Source: JBBAEA01 sp041656175
GTDB taxonomy: Bacteria; Myxococcota_A; Bradymonadia; UBA4248
Direction of reading: 5' to 3'
Assembly: GCA_041656175.1 (NCBI GenBank)
Contig: JBBAEA010000167.1
Coordinates: 1-6,608, forward strand
Length of the DNA: 6,608 bases
The notes below the pieces were generated by a model, which saw only the letters and a program-made list of their open reading frames with translations, had not been told where the DNA came from and searched no databases. This document shows, piece after piece, positions 1 to 4,584 of the stretch. A program made the translations under genes and the position numbers. How positions within the stretch are numbered: position 1 is the stretch's first letter; each line of letters begins with the position of its first letter.

Positions 1-1
1 A

Positions 2-358
2 CAACAGAATCAAAGCCATAGCCAGCCGATGCAAAATTACGGCGCTCAGCAGCATCAAAGCCATAGCCAGCCGATGCAAAATTACGGCGCTCAGCAGCAT
101 CAAAGCCATAGCCAGCCGATGCAAAATTACGGCGCTCAGCAGCATCAAAGCCATAGCCAGCCGATGCAAAATTACGGCGCTCAGCAGCATCAAAGCCATG
201 GCCAGCCGATGCAAAATTACGACGCTCAGCAGCATCAAAGCCATAGCCAGCCGATGCAAAGTTATGGCGCACAGCAGCATCAAAGCCATAGCCAGCCGAT
301 GCAAAGTTATGGCGCTCAGCAGCATCAAAGCCATAGCCAGCCGATGCAGAGTTACGAC
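2..358 (+). repeat. 45-bp in-frame tandem repeat array (7 full units plus partial ends)
   Basis: Full units start at 29, 74, 119, 164, 209, 254 and 299, each encoding a version of MQNYGAQQHQSHSQP. A partial unit occupies 2-28 (QQNQSHSQP) and a degenerate one starts at 344 (MQSYDSAP). Units 1-3 are identical at the base level. Units 4 and 5 each differ by one base (Ser to Gly, Gly to Asp). Units 6 and 7 differ by three and two bases and read MQSYG. The unit length is a multiple of three, so gain or loss of copies keeps the frame. There are no spacers between units. Confidence 0.97.
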
Positions 359-1618
359 TCCGCGCCACAAGAACCTATTCGTCACACCAAGGAAAAAACC
401 CTCCTTCTTGACTCCCCGCTCTTACACGCCATTGAAGAAGCAGCAGGAGAGCGAAAAGTGGTAAGGCGCAACTGGCCTATTGTCGTTGTTATCATTCTCA
501 TCTGCGTTATAGTGTGCTTGGCTTTCTTAAAACTCGTTATTTTCTCAGAGTCCAAAACTCCAGTCGTTGCGGAAGAGGAACCCGTCGAGACTATACCAGA
601 AATCCAAGTCATGCCTATTGCGCGCCAATTCGTAGACATACAACTCAAGCCTCCCAACTCTAAAGTTTTTATCAATGGGCACTACGAAGCGCTCTTTTCT
701 GGAGGCCGCGCGCTCCCCTTCTCAAAGGCGAGTGCGAACGTCATCAACATCTATAACCCGGGCTATCTCCCCAAACATCTATTCCTCGATAAGGATGTGT
801 TTTTTGACCACGACGCCGAGGTCTTCCTCTCCTCAGACGAACTCTACAAAATCTCTGAAACTACGATTCTACCACCGAGAAATATCGACGGCGCGGCTCT
901 TCGTGGCTCACTCAACGGCGACGTTATATCGCTGCGCGGTAGCGGTGTTTATAAGCTCCCAAGCGGCCTCCCCCATCACATCCTCGTTCAAAAGGACGAC
1001 GCAGCCTCGCACCTACACGTCTATTGGCCACGCCGAACACTCAACGAAAACATTGAACTCCCTGCACCCGTAGAGCAAAAAGAGAGAAACGAAATCCTCG
1101 TGAACTTTGTGCTACCAAATGAGCTACTCCAAGACCCGCTGTTAAAGGTGGAACTGTTCTCGCAATCCGCGAACTTTCAAGAAGCGGGCAGTTTTAGATT
1201 CCCCAAACACGAAATTATCACCATCCACGCCTCACACCCCGATTATGAAGACTTCAACTACGTCCTTGAAGCAAGCGATTTGGGAAGCGCCACCATTGAC
1301 GCAATCATGCTAGAGAACCACGCTCAAGCTAGCCGCGTATCCTTGTCAAGGAACTCCGACGCAAAAGCCACACTCTGCTTCCGACGCTTAGCCGTTATCA
1401 AGTGCCTAAAGGCGAAGGAAAACGTACAACTCGACTCTGGACGATGGGAAATTTTGGTTTACAGCGAAAACGCCAATGATAAAAAGATTTTCACCGCCCA
1501 GCCCTTCAAAGACCTCAAAGAAGGACACGAACACAGCTTGGAACTCAAGATAAGCGGTGAGAAATATTCGCTGCGAGAGCTCAGGGTGCGAAAAGATCCT
1601 AAACTCGCTGCCAAATAG
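2..1618 (+). CDS. Membrane protein with Q/N/Y-rich tandem repeats and PEGA-like domains (5'-partial)
   Basis: The reading frame is open to the left edge, so the true start lies outside the window. Numbered from the Met at base 29, residues 1-105 are seven 15-residue repeats. Residues 106-149 form a charged linker ending in a basic stretch (ERKVVRR). Residues 150-172 are one hydrophobic membrane helix. The basic side before the helix predicts that the repeats are cytoplasmic and the C-terminus extracytoplasmic. Residues 180-191 are acidic and Pro-containing. From about 202 the protein is beta-rich: residues 202-255 (VDIQLKPPNSKVFINGHYE, then a Gly-Tyr strand pair) resemble a PEGA domain, with weaker similar units near 290-347, 357-429 and 435-508. 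PEGA domains are beta-rich units found in envelope proteins. In Myxococcota they often follow a membrane helix at the C-terminus of Hanks-type Ser/Thr kinases, so an upstream kinase domain is possible but unseen. The exact function is unknown. Confidence 0.85.
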   Translation, partial: QQNQSHSQPMQNYGAQQHQSHSQPMQNYGAQQHQSHSQPMQNYGAQQHQSHSQPMQNYGAQQHQSHGQPMQNYDAQQHQSHSQPMQSYGAQQHQSHSQPMQSYGAQQHQSHSQPMQSYDSAPQEPIRHTKEKTLLLDSPLLHAIEEAAGERKVVRRNWPIVVVIILICVIVCLAFLKLVIFSESKTPVVAEEEPVETIPEIQVMPIARQFVDIQLKPPNSKVFINGHYEALFSGGRALPFSKASANVINIYNPGYLPKHLFLDKDVFFDHDAEVFLSSDELYKISETTILPPRNIDGAALRGSLNGDVISLRGSGVYKLPSGLPHHILVQKDDAASHLHVYWPRRTLNENIELPAPVEQKERNEILVNFVLPNELLQDPLLKVELFSQSANFQEAGSFRFPKHEIITIHASHPDYEDFNYVLEASDLGSATIDAIMLENHAQASRVSLSRNSDAKATLCFRRLAVIKCLKAKENVQLDSGRWEILVYSENANDKKIFTAQPFKDLKEGHEHSLELKISGEKYSLRELRVRKDPKLAAK

Positions 1619-1759
1619 AGGCTAGCTTGTACTAAATTCTGTTTTTCCTACTGCGTGGCAATAAAAAAACTACCAGCGAAGCTAACACAACGAAAATGCC
1701 GCGCCGCACACTACGCTCTTCGCTGTACATTATAGCGATTAGTGGTTAAACTTCCGCCA

Positions 1760-1777
1760 CATTGCAACGGTGCAATG
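1760..1777 (+). promoter_or_regulatory. Perfect hairpin or dyad in the deoC leader
   Basis: CATTGCA (1760-1766) and TGCAATG (1771-1777) are exact reverse complements around an ACGG tetraloop. The structure ends 15 bases before the deoC Shine-Dalgarno. It could be an RNA hairpin in the leader or the operator of a deo-type repressor. It has no T-tract, so it is not a terminator. The dyad itself is certain; its role is inferred. Confidence 0.5.
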
Positions 1778-1792
1778 CTTTTACCTAATATC

Positions 1793-1796
1793 GGAG
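1793..1796 (+). promoter_or_regulatory. Ribosome binding site of deoC
   Basis: GGAG lies eight bases before the ATG at 1805. The longer in-frame GTG at 1742 has no comparable site, so this motif decides the start. Confidence 0.7.
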
Positions 1797-1804
1797 TTTG
1801 TTAT

Positions 1805-2566
1805 ATGTCATCGCAATCATGCTGTTGCCACGCTAATGGTTTGGGTCTTGAGAAAGAAGCTTCCCCTCGTATGAAAGGGCTAGATGCATCAAAAGTCAGC
1901 CCCAAAGACCTCGCCACCATCATCGATCACACCTACCTCAAACCCGAGGGCGATAGGAAACAGATCGAGAAACTTTGCGAAGAAGCCAAAACACATCGTT
2001 TTGCGAGCGTTTGCGTCAATAGCAGTATGGTTCACTTAGCCAAACAACTACTCGAAGGAAGCGATGTTCCCGTTTGCGCAGTGGTTGGTTTCCCCCTTGG
2101 CGCTGGTACAACCGCATCTAAGGTTTTTGAGAGCCAAGAAGCTGTGCGCTGCGGTGCAAGCGAAATTGATATGGTTATCAACGTTGGCGCACTCAAGAGC
2201 CGCGACTATGGTTTGGTCGAATACGATATTCGCCGCGTCGTTAAAGGCGTTGACGGCGTTTTGGTCAAAGTCATCATCGAGACCTGTTTGCTAACACAAG
2301 AAGAAAAAATTATCGCTTGCGCCCTATCCAAAGCCGCTGGCGCACACTTCGTCAAGACAAGCACTGGTTTCTCTACTGGTGGTGCCACCGTCGAAGATAT
2401 TGCCCTTATGCGCGAAATAGTTGGCCCCGAAATGGGCGTTAAAGCCTCAGGCGGTATCCGAAACGCCGAAACTGCCATTGCCATGGTCAAAGCAGGCGCC
2501 TCGCGACTCGGCGTATCCGCTTCCGTAGCCATCATCAGTGGCGAAACAAGCGATAGCAACTACTAA
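1805..2566 (+). CDS. deoC: Deoxyribose-phosphate aldolase (DERA)
   Basis: This class I aldolase reversibly splits 2-deoxyribose 5-phosphate into acetaldehyde and glyceraldehyde 3-phosphate, a cytosolic step in deoxyribonucleoside catabolism. In the 253-residue product the core begins near residue 39 (IDHTYLKPEG). Asp122 in EIDMVIN, the Schiff-base Lys184 in FVKTSTGFSTGGATVED and Lys213 in VKASGGIRN correspond to E. coli Asp102, Lys167 and Lys201. The protein ends in Tyr, as does E. coli DERA, whose terminal Tyr259 assists catalysis. Two oddities stand out. The N-terminus carries SCCCHANG, absent from usual short DeoC proteins of about 220 residues. The phosphate-binding GTSSG-like motif reads GVSAS. 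The ATG at 1805 is chosen for its GGAG; GTG 1742 and ATG 1871 (231 residues) are alternatives. The gene ends in tandem stops TAA TAG inside a duplicated CTAATAGG (2563-2578). No other deo gene is adjacent. Confidence 0.96.
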   Translation: MSSQSCCCHANGLGLEKEASPRMKGLDASKVSPKDLATIIDHTYLKPEGDRKQIEKLCEEAKTHRFASVCVNSSMVHLAKQLLEGSDVPVCAVVGFPLGAGTTASKVFESQEAVRCGASEIDMVINVGALKSRDYGLVEYDIRRVVKGVDGVLVKVIIETCLLTQEEKIIACALSKAAGAHFVKTSTGFSTGGATVEDIALMREIVGPEMGVKASGGIRNAETAIAMVKAGASRLGVSASVAIISGETSDSNY

Positions 2567-2658
2567 TAGGCTAATAGGCGAGAAAGGCGCTAATCAACGA
2601 ATAAAACGCCGAATTCTCTGCCTTAGAAGCAAACTGTAAAATTTAATTATTTACACCA

Positions 2659-2664
2659 TATAAC
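2659..2664 (+). promoter_or_regulatory. Possible -10 element for the PLP-enzyme gene
   Basis: TATAAC sits in an AT-rich stretch (2638-2663). A start six to eight bases downstream would place the leader hairpin at the very 5' end of the transcript. No good -35 is visible at the right distance, so this is tentative. Confidence 0.25.
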
Positions 2665-2668
2665 GCTT

Positions 2669-2843
2669 TACTTGCACGAATCTGCGAAAAACAGAATTTT
2701 GTGCAAGTATTGCTGCGAAAACGCTTTTATCATAAGACGTTCTCCTCGCCTTAAAGCCCAAAAAACGCGAACATATACTTTTTTTGAAGCCAATTTTTGT
2801 TCGCAGCATCATCTTAAAAACAATATTTTGTTCTGGAGGTATT
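2669..2843 (+). promoter_or_regulatory. Candidate structured leader RNA of the PLP-enzyme gene
   Basis: The 277-base gap between deoC and the next ATG has no credible gene. Within it, TACTTGCAC (2669-2677) pairs perfectly with GTGCAAGTA (2701-2709). Inside that, CTG/CAG and flanking pairs close a loop containing CGAAAAA. CTGCGAAAA occurs twice, at 2682-2690 and 2713-2721. TGCTGCGAA (2711-2719) is exactly complementary to TTCGCAGCA (2801-2809), while GCGAAC (2768-2773) competes for GTTCGC (2800-2805). This resembles the alternative pairings of attenuators or riboswitches. I do not recognise a known riboswitch class and see no leader peptide with a plausible ribosome binding site. The first 100 bases of the gap (2567-2668) show only duplicated CTAATAGG and AT-rich DNA. 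Confidence 0.4.
2834..2840 (+). promoter_or_regulatory. Ribosome binding site of the PLP-enzyme gene
   Basis: TGGAGGT, close to the ideal anti-16S complement, ends three bases before the ATG at 2844. It selects that ATG over the in-frame TTG at 2784, which has no such site. Confidence 0.8.
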
Positions 2844-4310
2844 ATGATTCCACAGCATCATTATTTATCTTGCGTTGGCTGCGGAACACGCGTATTTGCG
2901 TACGATGCGGAACTATTTAGCTGCCCAAACGTCGACGTGATGCCCGAGTGCCATCATATCTTGCAGCGCAAACACGTTATCAACAAAAACCTTTGGCAGC
3001 GCCGCGAACTTGAAGACTCGCAAAACCCCTTCATCCGCTATCGCCACCGCTTATTGAGCTATCATCGCACGATGAACACCGCGCATGCCGACCGCGACTA
3101 CCTAGAACGCGTCGAAGCGCTACAAGATGCACTTATCGCCGTTGATGGGCGCGGATTTAACGAAACGCCCGCTAGCATCGAGCGCGATTTGGCAAAAGCG
3201 ATCGGCCTTAGTACAGAGCAATCCTTACTCGTTAAAAACGAAACCATTAACGTCGCAGGTTCGCACAAAGGTCGTCATCTCTTTGGCATACTACTCAACC
3301 TCGCCCCCTCCGCTCTTCGCAAAGAACTTGCGATCGCAAGCTGTGGAAACGCAGCGCTCGCAGCCGCAGTCATTGCCAAAGCCGCAGGCGCCAAACTCAA
3401 GGTTTTCATCCCCACCAATGCCGAAGATGCCGTCGTTGAACTCCTACAAAACCTCGGCGCTGAGCTACAAGTATCCGAACGGCGCGAAGGCGAAAGCGGC
3501 GACCCGTGCTACCGCCGCTTTGTCCAAGCCGTCAAAGCTGGCGCCCTACCCTTTACATGCCAAGGTCCCGATAACGGCCTAACCATCGAAGGTGGGAGCA
3601 CACTCGCATACGAACTATTCGACCAAATGCGCGCCCTGCTCTTTCCATGCCACCACATGTTTATACAAGTCGGTGGCGGCGCACTCGCCTCCTCCACCGC
3701 CCAAGCACTAGCCGACGTCATGCGCTACGATCCCCTGCCATACCTCCCACGCCTACACACTGTACAAACCCAAGGCGCCTTCCCACTCGCCCGCGCCTAC
3801 GACCGCGTCGTCGCACTTATCAACGCGCGATTAAACGGCGAACCGCTACCCGAGCTGCATGCCTTCCAAGATGACATGAGCGTCGAGGAGAGGGCAGCGG
3901 CGCACAACGTCGAGGCCATCCCGAAACTCATCCAACAAGCAGACTGCATCCGTAGCGCTTGGGACTCGACAGCAGTGCAATCCGTAGTCCGCATCGCCGC
4001 CGCGCAAAAACACCGCTTCATGTGGCCCTGGGAAGCCACCCCACAATCCGTCGCCCACGGCATCCTCGACGACGAAACCTACGACTGGTTCGCCGTCCTT
4101 AGCACCATGCTTCGCAGCGGCGGAATCCCCATTGTCGCCACCGAAGCCCAACTCAAACAAGCCAACGCGCTCGCCAAACAACACAGCAGCATCAACCCGT
4201 CCGCCACCGGCAGCGCTGGCCTCGCTGGCCTCATCGTCATGCAACAAGCAGCCAGCATCGCTAGCTACGAAAACATCGCCCTGCTCTTTACTGGCATCGA
4301 CCGCGGATAA
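2844..4310 (+). CDS. Fold-type II PLP-dependent enzyme, threonine synthase-like
   Basis: The 488-residue product resembles the threonine synthase/threonine dehydratase superfamily. An N-terminal zinc-ribbon-like segment has Cys10 and Cys13 (LSCVGCG), Cys27 and Cys36. Residues 130-145 (VKNETINVAGSHKGRH) hold the expected PLP Schiff-base Lys142. ASCGNAALAAAV (165-176) is the substrate-carboxylate loop typical of the fold, and VGGGAL (276-281) the Gly-rich phosphate-binding loop. SATGSAGLAG (453-462) resembles the segment near the cofactor pyridine nitrogen. True threonine synthase usually has a SFKDRG-type lysine motif, whereas this reads SHKGRH. The second zinc-ribbon half is spaced C-x8-C rather than CxxC. 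Threonine synthesis is therefore only one possibility; a related lyase, dehydratase or synthase is equally open. It is probably a separate transcription unit, with a structured leader before it and a terminator directly after its stop. Confidence 0.85.
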   Translation: MIPQHHYLSCVGCGTRVFAYDAELFSCPNVDVMPECHHILQRKHVINKNLWQRRELEDSQNPFIRYRHRLLSYHRTMNTAHADRDYLERVEALQDALIAVDGRGFNETPASIERDLAKAIGLSTEQSLLVKNETINVAGSHKGRHLFGILLNLAPSALRKELAIASCGNAALAAAVIAKAAGAKLKVFIPTNAEDAVVELLQNLGAELQVSERREGESGDPCYRRFVQAVKAGALPFTCQGPDNGLTIEGGSTLAYELFDQMRALLFPCHHMFIQVGGGALASSTAQALADVMRYDPLPYLPRLHTVQTQGAFPLARAYDRVVALINARLNGEPLPELHAFQDDMSVEERAAAHNVEAIPKLIQQADCIRSAWDSTAVQSVVRIAAAQKHRFMWPWEATPQSVAHGILDDETYDWFAVLSTMLRSGGIPIVATEAQLKQANALAKQHSSINPSATGSAGLAGLIVMQQAASIASYENIALLFTGIDRG

Positions 4311-4311
4311 T

Positions 4312-4337
4312 AAAAGACCAAATCTTGTCTTTTTTTT
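4312..4337 (+). terminator. Intrinsic terminator after the PLP-enzyme gene, possibly bidirectional
   Basis: AAAAGAC (4312-4318) pairs with GTCTTTT (4327-4333) around an eight-base loop, and the T-tract runs to 4337. It starts one base after the stop codon. On the minus strand the same hairpin is followed by a T-rich tract (TTTTATTAT), so it could also stop transcripts from the convergent lipoprotein gene. The stem is AT-rich, so strength is uncertain. Confidence 0.65.
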
Positions 4338-4340
4338 GGC

Positions 4341-4360
4341 AGGGGGGCTTTCGCCCCCCT
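4341..4360. repeat. GC-rich perfect palindrome
   Basis: AGGGGGGC (4341-4348) and GCCCCCCT (4353-4360) are exact reverse complements around TTTC. It lies three bases beyond the T-tract of the preceding terminator and has no T-tract of its own. It may be a second stop structure or part of an intergenic palindrome cluster. Confidence 0.7.
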
Positions 4361-4397
4361 TCGCGCGGGCTTCCTCAAAATTCGCACAATTCGCGTC

Positions 4398-4444
4398 TAT
4401 AAAATGCGATGTTTCGGCTAGTCGCCAAACCACCGCATTTTATA
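4398..4444. repeat. 47-base two-tier palindrome
   Basis: TATAAAATGCG (4398-4408) and CGCATTTTATA (4434-4444) pair perfectly over 11 bases. Inside, GTTT (4411-4414) pairs with AAAC (4427-4430) and GGC (4416-4418) with GCC (4424-4426), leaving a five-base loop. The outer arms put a TATAAA box on each strand. It lies between convergent genes and has no known gene to regulate. Confidence 0.7.
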
Positions 4445-4466
4445 CGCTCATTGCGCGCATTTATCG

Positions 4467-4497
4467 GCGATCCCGCGCTACCCCCCAGCGCGGTCGC
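4467..4497. repeat. Third intergenic palindrome
   Basis: CCGCGCT (4473-4479) pairs with AGCGCGG (4487-4493) around ACCCCCC, extended by GCGA (4467-4470) with TCGC (4494-4497) after a two-base bulge. A further GC-rich stretch with CCCGCGC (4505-4511) follows. It resembles the REP-type hairpins common between bacterial genes. Confidence 0.55.
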
Positions 4498-4512
4498 TAC
4501 GCTTCCCGCGCC

Positions 4513-4544
4513 AAGAAAACAAAGTCAAAAGCAGAAACGACTTT
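4513..4544 (-). terminator. Weak intrinsic terminator for the lipoprotein gene
   Basis: Read on the minus strand, AAAGTC (4544-4539) pairs with GACTTT (4526-4521) across a 12-base loop and is followed by GTTTTCTT. It lies about 40 bases after the stop at 4585. The stem is short, so it may act together with the palindromes beyond it. Confidence 0.4.
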
Positions 4545-4584
4545 ATTGTGCAGCAAAACACCAAGTCACAACTCTGGGCACAAC

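Larger units (their letters stand above)
1619..1804. other. Intergenic region upstream of deoC
   Basis: This gap holds the deoC hairpin and ribosome binding site listed separately. I see no convincing intrinsic terminator for the preceding gene: GTTTTT at 1641-1646 and AAAAAC at 1665-1670 could pair only weakly. An 8-bp inverted repeat (CAGCGAAG 1674-1681, CTTCGCTG 1718-1725) has a 36-base loop and may be chance. No clear -35/-10 pair is visible; TACATTATA near 1726-1734 is the only AT-rich candidate. Confidence 0.4.

Noticed and set aside
29..343. Regular 45-bp repeats as a possible CRISPR array
   Set aside because: The units are directly contiguous with no unique spacers and form an open protein-coding frame that continues into a membrane protein.
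198..464. 88-residue frame MASRCKITT... in another frame of the repeat array
   Set aside because: It exists only because the 45-bp repeat keeps every frame open, and it lies inside the real gene without its own ribosome binding site.
1674..1725. 8-bp inverted repeat CAGCGAAG / CTTCGCTG
   Set aside because: The 36-base loop and lack of T-tract make a terminator or stable hairpin unlikely; could be chance.
1742..1804. Longer deoC start at GTG 1742
   Set aside because: No Shine-Dalgarno precedes it, the added residues do not resemble DeoC, and it would put the 1760-1777 dyad inside coding sequence.
2672..2920. 82-residue frame starting at TTG 2672
   Set aside because: It starts inside the leader hairpin, lacks a ribosome binding site and overlaps the PLP-enzyme start in another frame.
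3846..4433. 195-residue minus-strand frame antisense to the PLP-enzyme gene
   Set aside because: It is the low-stop shadow of a GC-richer coding region, has no homology I recognise, and starts inside the intergenic palindrome.
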